Shown here in pieces: positions 1 through 8,092 of a DNA stretch of 64,000 nt. Source of the DNA: Bradyrhizobium ontarionense (GTDB lineage Bacteria; Pseudomonadota; Alphaproteobacteria; Rhizobiales; Xanthobacteraceae); assembly GCF_021088345.1 (NCBI RefSeq), contig NZ_CP088156.1, positions 4,836,001-4,900,000 of the forward strand, given 5' to 3'. The notes under the pieces were generated by a model. That model worked only from the letters and a program-made list of their open reading frames with translations. It was not told where the DNA came from and did not search any database. The translations under genes were made by a program, and so were the position numbers. Each line of letters begins with the position of its first letter. Within the stretch, counting starts at the first letter, position 1.

Positions 1-635
1 AGCGTGGCGTCGCCGTGCGAGTTGCAGGTGGCGAAGCCGCCGGGGACGACGCGCAGCATGGGATCCACGCTATGGACGCCGTCGGCGAGCCCCGCCAGCG
101 CGTCGTGATAGTCCTTGCGCGGAATCGACGCCTGCACATCCGGCTCGTTGATCGCGGTGAAGACGGTCGCGCCCCAGTCGGGAATACCGTTTTCCCGGCC
201 CCAGTCGCCGCCGGGGCGAAAACGCTTGGCCATCGCCTGCCCTGCGGCGAACCAGTCCTGATAGGACCCGATCGGCTGCGGCGGGTTCAGGGTCTGATAG
301 CTGCCTTCATATTCGAGCAGGATCAGCGGCGTGATGCCGCTCTTGTGCGCCTCAAGCATGGCGGCATCGAAATCGCGCGGCGTCGGCACCCGCGCGAGCG
401 TGCGCCAGCCGTAGGAATCCATCCGCCCCATCCCGGCACCGACCCCATGCAGCGCCTGATAGATCTGCGTGCTCTTGCCGGCGAGATGCGTCACGAGATT
501 GCCGCCGCCAATGCGGTCGGACATCCGCGATGCGGGTCCGACCAACTCGCCCGACCGGGCCGTGCTCGACTGAACGAACGAGACAATCGTTAACAGGGCT
601 ATGCTAATAACCACCAGATTGGAACGAAGTCGCAA
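1..635 (-). CDS. Secreted glycoside hydrolase, clan GH-A type (partial, 3' end off window)
   Basis: The minus strand is open from about 635 to the left window edge, so the C-terminus is missing. A TTG at 635 would start a protein with a Sec signal peptide (basic LRLRS, hydrophobic VVISIALLTIVSFV, then SSTA), which suits export; no ATG lies upstream in frame. About residue 155 there is FTAINEPDV, the Asn-Glu-Pro motif whose Glu is the acid/base catalyst in clan GH-A glycosidases (GH5, GH39 and relatives). It lies beside an exopolysaccharide locus, so trimming or degrading that polymer in the periplasm is a reasonable inference, as PslG does for Psl. The family within clan GH-A is not resolved. 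The start is uncertain because the divergent glycosyltransferase begins only about 24 bases away. Confidence 0.7.
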   Translation of the reverse strand, partial: MRLRSNLVVISIALLTIVSFVQSSTARSGELVGPASRMSDRIGGGNLVTHLAGKSTQIYQALHGVGAGMGRMDSYGWRTLARVPTPRDFDAAMLEAHKSGITPLILLEYEGSYQTLNPPQPIGSYQDWFAAGQAMAKRFRPGGDWGRENGIPDWGATVFTAINEPDVQASIPRKDYHDALAGLADGVHSVDPMLRVVPGGFATCNSHGDAT

Positions 636-659
636 TGTCTGATCCCGTAGATTTCTGTG

Positions 660-1847
660 ATGAATTTTGAGATCGTCCAGGTCGTGCAAGAGATAAGCAA
701 TGCCGGCGGCGTGGAAACCGTCGCCATCGAGCTGGCCCGCGTTTTCGGTCGAAATGGTTTATCGAACATCGTCCTCGCGAGCACGGTCGCTGAGAATCTC
801 GAACAGTCGATCAGGGTCGAGCCGGTCGCGCCATGGCTTGCACGCATTCCGACCCGCGGGCTTTTCCGTCATATCGGACGCGCCATCGTGGTGCCCCTGT
901 TCACGCTCGCTGCAACGCGGGCGCTCGCACGTCATCCCGACGCCGTCATCATCAGCCACGGCGACAGTCTCAAGGGCGACGTCCTGATCGTTCATGCCGT
1001 CAATGCGCAGAGCCTTGCGGAGAAGCGCGCCGCCGGCAGCTGGCGCTGGCTGCTCAATCCGATGCATCTCTGGGTCAGCCTGCGCGACCGGTTCATGATC
1101 GGAGGCTTGCGCTATCGCGCATTCGTGGCCGTGTCGGAGCGCGTGACCGCGGAGCTGCAGCGAATCTATCGCGTGCCGCCGTCGCGCATCCACGTCATAT
1201 CGAACGGAATCGACCTCGATCGTTTTCGCCGCGACGAAACCCGCGGCCAGGCCATCCGCCGCGAGTTCGGCATACCGGAGAGCGCGAGACTGCTGTTGTT
1301 CGTCGGCCACGAATTTCATCGCAAGGGACTGGCGCATGCGGTCGGCGCACTCGACCGGCTGGGCGACGATGTCCGACTGCTGGTCGTTGGCTCGGACAAT
1401 CCCGCGCCGTACCGGAAGCTGACACGCAAGGCACAGGATCGCCTGATCTTCGCCGGCCCGCGTTCCGACATGACGGCGCTCTATTCCGCCGCCGACGCCT
1501 TCGTGCTGCCGACGAGCTATGAGACGTTCTCGCTGGTCTGCATGGAAGCGATGGCCTGCTCGGTGCCGGTGTTCGCAACGCCGGTCGGCGGCATCGAGGA
1601 CTATCTCCGCGACGGCGTCAACGGCTTCCGCATCCTGGCCGACGCCGACGACATCGCCGCCAAGATCGCTGCGGCATTCGCCGATCCCGCACTGATGCAG
1701 CAACTCCGGGACGGCGCGCGCGCGACCGCGCAGGCCTATGGCTGGGATCAGGTTGGGCTGCAATATATCGAGCTGCTCAGGCAGATCGATGCCGAGAAGC
1801 GCGCGGTGCGCCGACCCGCATTGCCGCTCTCCGCCGAGGCATCGTAG
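660..1847 (+). CDS. Glycosyltransferase family 4 (GT-B fold)
   Basis: This 395-residue protein has the two-domain GT-B organisation. The N-terminal acceptor domain begins with a beta strand and QEISNAGGVE, as in many GT4 enzymes. The C-terminal nucleotide-sugar domain starts near residue 210 (LLLFVGHEFHRKG) and carries the EX7E signature (YETFSLVCMEA, about residues 288-296), followed by the usual VPVFATPVGG loop. It should transfer a sugar from a nucleotide donor to a lipid-linked or polysaccharide acceptor at the cytoplasmic face. A GTG three bases upstream (657) is an alternative start. It is convergent with the next glycosyltransferase gene, with 4 bases between stops. Donor and acceptor cannot be told from sequence. 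Confidence 0.88.
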   Translation: MNFEIVQVVQEISNAGGVETVAIELARVFGRNGLSNIVLASTVAENLEQSIRVEPVAPWLARIPTRGLFRHIGRAIVVPLFTLAATRALARHPDAVIISHGDSLKGDVLIVHAVNAQSLAEKRAAGSWRWLLNPMHLWVSLRDRFMIGGLRYRAFVAVSERVTAELQRIYRVPPSRIHVISNGIDLDRFRRDETRGQAIRREFGIPESARLLLFVGHEFHRKGLAHAVGALDRLGDDVRLLVVGSDNPAPYRKLTRKAQDRLIFAGPRSDMTALYSAADAFVLPTSYETFSLVCMEAMACSVPVFATPVGGIEDYLRDGVNGFRILADADDIAAKIAAAFADPALMQQLRDGARATAQAYGWDQVGLQYIELLRQIDAEKRAVRRPALPLSAEAS

Positions 1848-1851
1848 CTGA

Positions 1852-3030
1852 CTAATTGGCTTGCAGCGGCTGGCTCCGAACGACGCGGGAACCAGTTCTC
1901 GACTGGTCTGCAGCGCGGCAGGCATTTTCAATCGCGCTCGCGACGGCATCGTAGGTGAAGCGCCTGAGCACATTGGCACGTGCGGCTTCGGCCCGCGCAG
2001 CGAGCTGCACGCGATCGATATCGAGCTCATCGAGCAGCTGGCACAGTCGGCCTGGATCCCGCTCGGGCACGATCCATCCGCCGTCGCCGACCACATCCGG
2101 AATGGCGCCGCAGGTCGATCCGATCACCGGAATCCCGCAGGCCTGGGCCTCGATAATCACCCGGCCGAACTGCTCGCGCACCGCGCGCGTCGTCCGCGTC
2201 AGCAGCAGCAGCGTATCCAGGCTGCGCAGGAAGGACGCGACCGCGGCCGGCGAATCCCACCCCTTGATATCGACGCGGTCACCCAATCCGAGCTCATCCA
2301 CACGCTGGCGCAGATGCGCTTCGTGCGGCCCCTCGCCCATGATGCTCAGCCTGATCGGTGACTTGCTGCGCGCGAGCGCCTCCAGCGCGTCGTCCAACCC
2401 CTTCTCCACCACGAGCCGGCCGACATAGCCGAGCCGGAGCTGCTCTCCGGCGGGCTTTGCCAGTCTGGCCACGGCCGGCGTGAACGTCGCGAGATCGACG
2501 CCATAGCCGATCGGCGTCACCGGCCCCGAATAGCCTCGCGCCCTGACCACATTCGTTGCATCGGGACTGCGCGAAAGGACGTGATCAGTTCGCCCGAGCA
2601 CGAATTTGCGGATCGCCTCGAATGGAGGTGGCAGCCGTTTCAGGATGTTCTGATCAACCTCGATCACCAGCGCCGCGCGCCCGCGCAGCATCTGGGCCTG
2701 CAGCGCCACGATGCTCCACGGCTCTTCCCAGAGCTGGATGACGTCGGGATCGAGCTCGCGCAGCAGCCGTCGCAGGGCTGGATAGAAATGGACGTACCAC
2801 TTCATCGGGCCGGCTTCGGGCAGCCGGATCGGCAGCCGATGGATGGGAAAGCCTTCATCGCAGGGCGGGGCGACGATCGTGCGGCCAAATTCCTTCCAGA
2901 CCTCGGGCATGACGAGGTGCAGATCGACGTCGGGCCGGGATGCGAGATGGCGATAGCGCAACCGGCCAGCCTCGCTGCTGGTGGCCGGATGCGCAATCGA
3001 GACGATCCGCAAGCGCCCGCTGCTAGACAC
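1852..3030 (-). CDS. Glycosyltransferase family 4, last gene of EPS operon
   Basis: A 392-residue GT4 enzyme. The N-terminal half begins LRIVSIAHPATSSEAGRLRY. The C-terminal donor-binding domain begins LRLGYVGRLVVEKGLDDALEAL and contains the EX7E pair EQFGRVIIE (about residues 285-293) followed by ACGIPVIGS. It is the most distal gene of the minus-strand exopolysaccharide operon, and its start overlaps the end of the deacetylase gene by 8 bases, so translational coupling is likely. Expected role: addition of one sugar to the undecaprenyl-linked repeat unit in the cytoplasm. Donor specificity is not readable. Confidence 0.88.
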   Translation of the reverse strand: MSSSGRLRIVSIAHPATSSEAGRLRYRHLASRPDVDLHLVMPEVWKEFGRTIVAPPCDEGFPIHRLPIRLPEAGPMKWYVHFYPALRRLLRELDPDVIQLWEEPWSIVALQAQMLRGRAALVIEVDQNILKRLPPPFEAIRKFVLGRTDHVLSRSPDATNVVRARGYSGPVTPIGYGVDLATFTPAVARLAKPAGEQLRLGYVGRLVVEKGLDDALEALARSKSPIRLSIMGEGPHEAHLRQRVDELGLGDRVDIKGWDSPAAVASFLRSLDTLLLLTRTTRAVREQFGRVIIEAQACGIPVIGSTCGAIPDVVGDGGWIVPERDPGRLCQLLDELDIDRVQLAARAEAARANVLRRFTYDAVASAIENACRAADQSRTGSRVVRSQPLQAN

Positions 3031-4045
3031 GGCCCATCACCTTCGCTGCGGCGCCGCTGAGACCCGTCAGATGCATCTCCATCGCAGCCAGACTGCGATG
3101 AGCGCCATTCATGGTGTTGCGGGGGATGGAGAACGCATCCTGCCCGGCGAGAACCAGTCCCTTGCGCGTGGTCGCGGCGCTGGCAAATCCCGCCTGCCGC
3201 GCCAGCGCGAAATCACGCGGACCGCAATCGGCTGCACGCCCATAAGGAAAGGCAAAGTGCTGGACGTCGATCCCGAGACGCTCGTTCAGGCGCAGCCGGC
3301 CGTCCGCCAGCTCGCTCAGCGCGTCGTCCGGCGACAGCGACGCGATGCGCGCATGCGACACCGTATGCGCACCGATCTCGACCAGCGGATCCCGCGCGAG
3401 CACATCCAGCATGTCCCAGGAGATCGCGTGCTTCCCGTGCATCGCGTCGATGTCGATGTCGTTGGCGGCACAGAACGCGGCGTAGCGATTGCCAGCTTGT
3501 GGACCGTCCCAGTTGGCCGCGATCCGCGCAAACACGGCGCGACGCTGCCCGGCGCTCGACAATTCGATGCGCGCGCCATCGACCGTGACGTGGCCTTTGT
3601 GCAGCAGCGCATCTTCCAGGCCCGCCGCCCACAGCGGCAAGGTGCCGTCGGGAATGCCCGTGGTCACGTACAGCGTCACCGGCACGTTGTGCCGGCGGAA
3701 CACCGGCACCAGCAGCTCGAACGTGTCGCGATAGCAATCGTCGATCGAAAAATTGATGTAACGACCGGCCGGCTCGGCGCTCGTCGTCCGACGCAGCGCC
3801 TCGCTGATGGTCACGACGTCCCAGCCCTGGCCGAGCACATAACCGAGGAACCTATCTAGGAAATCAGCATCGACGTAGAAGTCGCGATTGGGCAAACGCT
3901 CCCAATGCTGCGACGAAGCGGTGCGATGGAAGGTCAGGCAGCAGCCGCGCGGACCGAGCACGCGATCGGCGGCCTTGGCGAGCGGAAGGACGAACGCACT
4001 GGAGGCCATCATGGCTTTTGCTGCAGCGAGCGCCAACAACGTCAA
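3023..4045 (-). CDS. Polysaccharide deacetylase (NodB homology, CE4-like)
   Basis: A 340-residue protein with NodB-type motifs: INFSIDDCYRDT near residue 110 (motif 1, catalytic base and metal Asp) and EIGAHTVSHARI near residue 225 (motif 2, metal-binding His pair). It probably removes N- or O-acetyl groups from the polysaccharide or its precursor. The N-terminus (LLALAAAKAMMASSAFVLPLA) is hydrophobic and may anchor it to the membrane. It overlaps the flippase gene by 4 bases (ATGA type) and the next glycosyltransferase gene by 8 bases, so it is co-translated with the assembly machinery. Motif 1 reads SIDDC rather than the common TFDDG; both Asp residues are kept, so activity is plausible. 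Confidence 0.85.
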   Translation of the reverse strand: MTLLALAAAKAMMASSAFVLPLAKAADRVLGPRGCCLTFHRTASSQHWERLPNRDFYVDADFLDRFLGYVLGQGWDVVTISEALRRTTSAEPAGRYINFSIDDCYRDTFELLVPVFRRHNVPVTLYVTTGIPDGTLPLWAAGLEDALLHKGHVTVDGARIELSSAGQRRAVFARIAANWDGPQAGNRYAAFCAANDIDIDAMHGKHAISWDMLDVLARDPLVEIGAHTVSHARIASLSPDDALSELADGRLRLNERLGIDVQHFAFPYGRAADCGPRDFALARQAGFASAATTRKGLVLAGQDAFSIPRNTMNGAHRSLAAMEMHLTGLSGAAAKVMGRV

Positions 4046-5562
4046 CTCAGCTCTCCCTTCATCCGGAACGTGCGGCGAGCATGCCTGAGCGCAGCGCTTG
4101 CGACGGCGGGCATCAGCATGCCGACCGCCAGGGCGAGGCAGATCAGATAGGCGATGCCGCCCGCGAACAGGCGCGCGAGCAGACCTGGCACGGCATCCTG
4201 AATCATCAGCCCGAGCACGACCATCAGCGCGGCCGGCAGCAGAGCGAGACCGATCACGGTCAGCAGCTTTCGCGCGTCTCCGAGCACGAACACGACGCCG
4301 AACAGCAGCACGAGGCTGCGGATGGCTTCGCCGATGCCGAGCAGTTGCATGCCGGCAGCCGGTGACGGATCGAACAGGGGGACCACCAGGTTGAACGCCA
4401 TGTTGGCGAGATAGGCCGACACGATGATCAGCGCGGCGACGCCGTTGCGGCCGGCGCCGTTGAGCAGGCGGATCAGGATCCAGCCGAGCGTCGCCGCCCA
4501 GACGCCGCAGGCGATCCCCTTCAAGGCGTGTGATGTCAGCAGCAGCGCCTCGTCGCCGAATGCGCCGCGGAAATAGATGAGACGGACGATATCGGTCGAG
4601 AACAGCAGCAGGAATGCGGACGCCGGCAGCGTCAGCGCCAGCAGCGGCCGCAGCAGCGCTTCGGTCTGCGCGCGCGGATCAGCCGGCGCGTGCTGCGACA
4701 GCACGGCCATGCCGAGCGGCTGGCTGATCAGCAGCAACGCGCTCTCCGTCAGCGAGCGCGCGTAATCCAACGAGGCGACGGCGCCCGTGGTCAGGCGCGA
4801 CGCGGTGAGGCGCTCGATCCAGACATTGCCCTGCTCGGCGAGCGGCAGCGCCAGCAGCACGCGCAGCCGGCGGAAGAACTCGATGCCCTTGTCGACCACC
4901 AGGCGGCCCGTGAGGCCGGAGAAGGTCAGCGTTCCCTCGCGCCACAGCGTCAACAGGCCCCACGCCGCGAGACCGTTGAACGCAAGTGTGAAGGAGCAGG
5001 CGAGCGCATAGGCGTCGCCCGTCAGAACGAGCAGGCCGATGCCGCCGATCACGGCCACGTTCAGGAGGCTGGCGCGGACATTGGTCAGCCGCGTGCGCCC
5101 GAGCGCGATCTCGCCGGCCGCCAGCACGTTGAGGACCGCCGAGGCCGGCATGCCGAACGACATCATGCGCACGAAGTGCAGGGTGAGCTCGCGCCCTTCC
5201 GCCGAGAAGCCGCCGACGACCGCGTTCACCCACACTTCGCCGAGCAGTAGGATGATCGCCATCACCACCAGCGACACCAGGCCGATCACGATCGTCAGCG
5301 CGCCCAGGCTGCGGGCGGCATCCGGGCGCTGCAGCGCCTCGCGATGCATCGGGATCATAATCGCCGGCACGCTTTCGTTCTGCAGGAACGCGAGCGGAAT
5401 CAGCACGGCGGCCATGGCAGCGCGAAAGCCGTCGGCAACGAGCGAGGCGCCCAGCACATGCGCCATCAGGACTTCACGCCCGAAGCCGAGCATCTTGCTG
5501 GCCAGCGCGCCGCTGATCAGCAGCGCGCTGAAGCGCCGGAGCGAATGACCGGAGGAGCTCAT
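4042..5562 (-). CDS. Polysaccharide flippase, MurJ/Wzx-like (MOP superfamily)
   Basis: A 506-residue, very hydrophobic protein with about 12-14 predicted membrane segments. It starts MSSSGHSLRRFSALLISGALASKMLGFGREVLMAHVLGAS, the N-terminal pattern of MOP/PST lipid-II-type flippases. It should flip the undecaprenyl-linked repeat unit across the inner membrane. The frame stays open upstream to 5805, but the ATG at 5562 overlaps the stop of the upstream polymerase gene as ATGA, which decides the start. MurJ itself is normally encoded elsewhere; location among polymerase and glycosyltransferase genes argues for an exopolysaccharide role. Confidence 0.85.
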   Translation of the reverse strand: MSSSGHSLRRFSALLISGALASKMLGFGREVLMAHVLGASLVADGFRAAMAAVLIPLAFLQNESVPAIMIPMHREALQRPDAARSLGALTIVIGLVSLVVMAIILLLGEVWVNAVVGGFSAEGRELTLHFVRMMSFGMPASAVLNVLAAGEIALGRTRLTNVRASLLNVAVIGGIGLLVLTGDAYALACSFTLAFNGLAAWGLLTLWREGTLTFSGLTGRLVVDKGIEFFRRLRVLLALPLAEQGNVWIERLTASRLTTGAVASLDYARSLTESALLLISQPLGMAVLSQHAPADPRAQTEALLRPLLALTLPASAFLLLFSTDIVRLIYFRGAFGDEALLLTSHALKGIACGVWAATLGWILIRLLNGAGRNGVAALIIVSAYLANMAFNLVVPLFDPSPAAGMQLLGIGEAIRSLVLLFGVVFVLGDARKLLTVIGLALLPAALMVVLGLMIQDAVPGLLARLFAGGIAYLICLALAVGMLMPAVASAALRHARRTFRMKGELS

Positions 5563-6938
5563 GTCGCCTCCTCCCTCGGAGCCGGCGGGACCAGGAGGGC
5601 TGCGAAGGTCCAGAACAGGAAGCCGTTCTCGCCCGAGGTGATGTTGGCAAGCGGAAGCTGCATCAGTGCGCCGGCCGCCAACGCACCGACGATGACGGCC
5701 TCCGACGATCGGTCCGCCCACGCGGAGGCCAACGCATTGCCGATCGCCCAGAACAAGGCCGCCAGGCAGAAGCCGCCAACGATGATGCCCATCGTCAGCC
5801 AGCACGCGATGATCATGCCGTCGACCGGCATCGCGCCGGCGGCGCCGACGTCGGTGATCGTGAAGCCTGTACCGAACAACGAACTATCCGGCAGATTCCA
5901 CAGCGTGACGAACTCCTGCAGCCGCTCCTGCGCGCTGCCGTCCTGCGTCCCTTCGCTCAATGACGAGAGGCGATCGGCGACCACGTCGCCGAACGGCGTC
6001 AATGTCGCCGCCAGCACCACGGCGACGCCTAGGCCGATCAGGATCAGGCCGGCGCGGCGCCGCGTCTGCGAGAACAGCAGGCAGAACAGCAACCCCACCG
6101 CGAGCGAGATCCAGGCTGTGCGATACATCGACAGCAGGAAACCGAGCCCCGCCGGCAACGCAAGAAGCAGCGCGGGCCACGAGCGACGACTGAACGCAAC
6201 GAGAAGTAGCCCGGCCGCCGTGAAGCTGGCGTAGACCGCGGGCGCGTTCATGGTGCTGAACGAGCGCACGCCGTAGGGGACCGGCTGGCCGATCGAGATG
6301 ATCGGCGCGAATTCCATCCAATAGCGATCCCAGTCCGGCGGATCGACATACTGATAGATCGCGTAGAGACCGGTGACGGGAAGGATGATCACGAAGGCGG
6401 AAGTGGCCGCATCGATCAGCTCACGGCGATCGGCACTCAGCATCAGCACTGCAGCATACAGCAGCGGCGCCAGCCATTTCAGTGGTCCCGAGGCGGCATT
6501 GGTCCAGTCAGCCTGCGCGAGCGACAACAGCCCGGCGTAGACGACGCAGACCGCGACGAGTCCGAGCGGCCAGATCCAGCGCGCCGGCAGTTGCCGTTCC
6601 TCGAGCAATTTCGGCAGCGATGCCACCGGTGCGAGAATGGCGAACAGCGGGCCGATCAGCATCAGACCCAACTGATCGTAGCCGGCCGAGAGGTCGACGA
6701 TGCGCCGCACGAAGGGCGCGAAGCTGAAGAGGATCAGCGCGGCCTGCAGGTGCACGGCCGGCCCCTGCCGCCACGCGTACCAGCCGGCGCCGCCACACCC
6801 GAGCACGAACAGCGCGCGCGATGCGCCGCCGAGCACGCTCGCCGCGGTCGCGGTGAGCATCAGCACCAGGATCGCGGCGGCCCAGCCGGGCACGCGCCAA
6901 TTCCGCTCGGTGGGGGAAGATGTGAGGATCGTGCTCAC
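5559..6938 (-). CDS. O-antigen ligase/Wzy-like polysaccharide polymerase
   Basis: A 459-residue integral membrane protein with roughly 11 hydrophobic segments and one long periplasmic loop in the C-terminal half (about residues 290-375). This is the layout of the O-antigen ligase/Wzy superfamily (PF04932 type). Sequence conservation in this family is poor, so the call rests on topology and on position between the co-polymerase/glycosyltransferase genes and the flippase gene. Expected role: block polymerisation of repeat units in the periplasm. It overlaps both neighbours by 4 bases. Confidence 0.75.
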   Translation of the reverse strand: MSTILTSSPTERNWRVPGWAAAILVLMLTATAASVLGGASRALFVLGCGGAGWYAWRQGPAVHLQAALILFSFAPFVRRIVDLSAGYDQLGLMLIGPLFAILAPVASLPKLLEERQLPARWIWPLGLVAVCVVYAGLLSLAQADWTNAASGPLKWLAPLLYAAVLMLSADRRELIDAATSAFVIILPVTGLYAIYQYVDPPDWDRYWMEFAPIISIGQPVPYGVRSFSTMNAPAVYASFTAAGLLLVAFSRRSWPALLLALPAGLGFLLSMYRTAWISLAVGLLFCLLFSQTRRRAGLILIGLGVAVVLAATLTPFGDVVADRLSSLSEGTQDGSAQERLQEFVTLWNLPDSSLFGTGFTITDVGAAGAMPVDGMIIACWLTMGIIVGGFCLAALFWAIGNALASAWADRSSEAVIVGALAAGALMQLPLANITSGENGFLFWTFAALLVPPAPREEAT

Positions 6939-8092
6939 ACCGCCGCTCCCGCGCGGACATGGCGGATCAGGAGCCCGATCGACTCGAGCATGCGCGCAAG
7001 GCTGTAATGCGTGCGCGCCCGGCGCGACGCATAGTCCAGCTGAGGCTCCAGAAGCTCCGGCTGAGCAAGGACGGCCTCCAAAGCTTCCGCCAGCGCACGC
7101 GCGTCACCGGGCGGCACGAGCAGGCCGGCCCGGCCATGTTCGAGAATGTCCGGCGCAGCTCCGGCATCGGTGGCAATCACCGGCACGCCGGCCAGCATGG
7201 CTTCGACCAGGGTGCGGCCGAACGGCTCGGGATCGATCGACGGATGCACCATCGCGTCCACCGCCTGCATCAGCACGGGCACGTCGCCGCGGTGGCCGAG
7301 GAAGTGGACCCGATCGCCGAGACCGAGATCGGCAACCAGCCTTCTCAACTGCACCGCATAGTCCTGCTCGCCGAACAGCGCATCGCCAACGATGATGCAG
7401 TGGACATCTGGCAGATCGGCCAACGCCTGAATCAGGACGTGCTGCCCCTTCCAGGCTGCGAGCCGGCTGAAGACGCCGACCAGCGATCCGGGTGGCAGGC
7501 CGAGCCGCCGCCTCAGCTCCTGCCGCGAGACGGGCTCGGGCTGAACGGTGAGACCATTCGGCACGACCTCGATGAGAGACCGCCGGCCGCCGGCATCGAC
7601 GAAGGCCGCGGCAGCCGCCTCGGATGGAACGATGACCTTTGCCGCGAAACTGTTGGCCAGGAACACCTGCAGGCGGCGCTGCAGGGTGCCGAAATGCGCA
7701 GGACTGATGATGTCGTGCAGGTGCCAGATCAGCGGTCTCCGCGCCACGATGTTGGCGAACGCCGACAGCACAAAGGCCTTCTGCGAGTTGGCATAGACGA
7801 CGTCATGCTTGCGGGCGGTTCGTGCAAGCTCGACGGTGATCGCGGCCAGCCGACCGAACAGCGGCAGAACCTTGAGCCATGAGCTGTCGCGGCGGAACTG
7901 CGCCAGGCCCTGCCCCCAGCGTGACGTGGTGACGGGAAGTCCGCGCTCAGCCAGCGCTTTGGCGAGCGGCCCCTGCTCGAACAGAAATGCCGACGACTGC
8001 GTTCGATCCTGCACCACGTCGAGAAGGATCAGTTCGGCGCCGCCGATCTGTCCGGTGTGATCAACGAACAGCACGCGCTCGGTCGCCATCAT
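6935..8092 (-). CDS. Glycosyltransferase family 4
   Basis: A 385-residue GT4 enzyme. The N-terminus VLFVDHTGQIGGAELILLDVV contains the glycine-rich acceptor-domain motif. The C-terminal domain begins LVGVFSRLAAWKGQHVL and carries EX7E as EPFGRTLVE (about residues 287-295), followed by AMLAGVPVIATDAGAAPD. It should add a sugar to the lipid-linked repeat unit. It overlaps the upstream co-polymerase gene and the downstream polymerase gene by 4 bases each. Confidence 0.88.
   Translation of the reverse strand: MMATERVLFVDHTGQIGGAELILLDVVQDRTQSSAFLFEQGPLAKALAERGLPVTTSRWGQGLAQFRRDSSWLKVLPLFGRLAAITVELARTARKHDVVYANSQKAFVLSAFANIVARRPLIWHLHDIISPAHFGTLQRRLQVFLANSFAAKVIVPSEAAAAAFVDAGGRRSLIEVVPNGLTVQPEPVSRQELRRRLGLPPGSLVGVFSRLAAWKGQHVLIQALADLPDVHCIIVGDALFGEQDYAVQLRRLVADLGLGDRVHFLGHRGDVPVLMQAVDAMVHPSIDPEPFGRTLVEAMLAGVPVIATDAGAAPDILEHGRAGLLVPPGDARALAEALEAVLAQPELLEPQLDYASRRARTHYSLARMLESIGLLIRHVRAGAAV

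Noticed and set aside
15..593. Plus-strand frame at the left edge
   Set aside because: The opposite strand encodes a signal peptide and a GH-A NEP motif in a continuous frame, which explains the region better.
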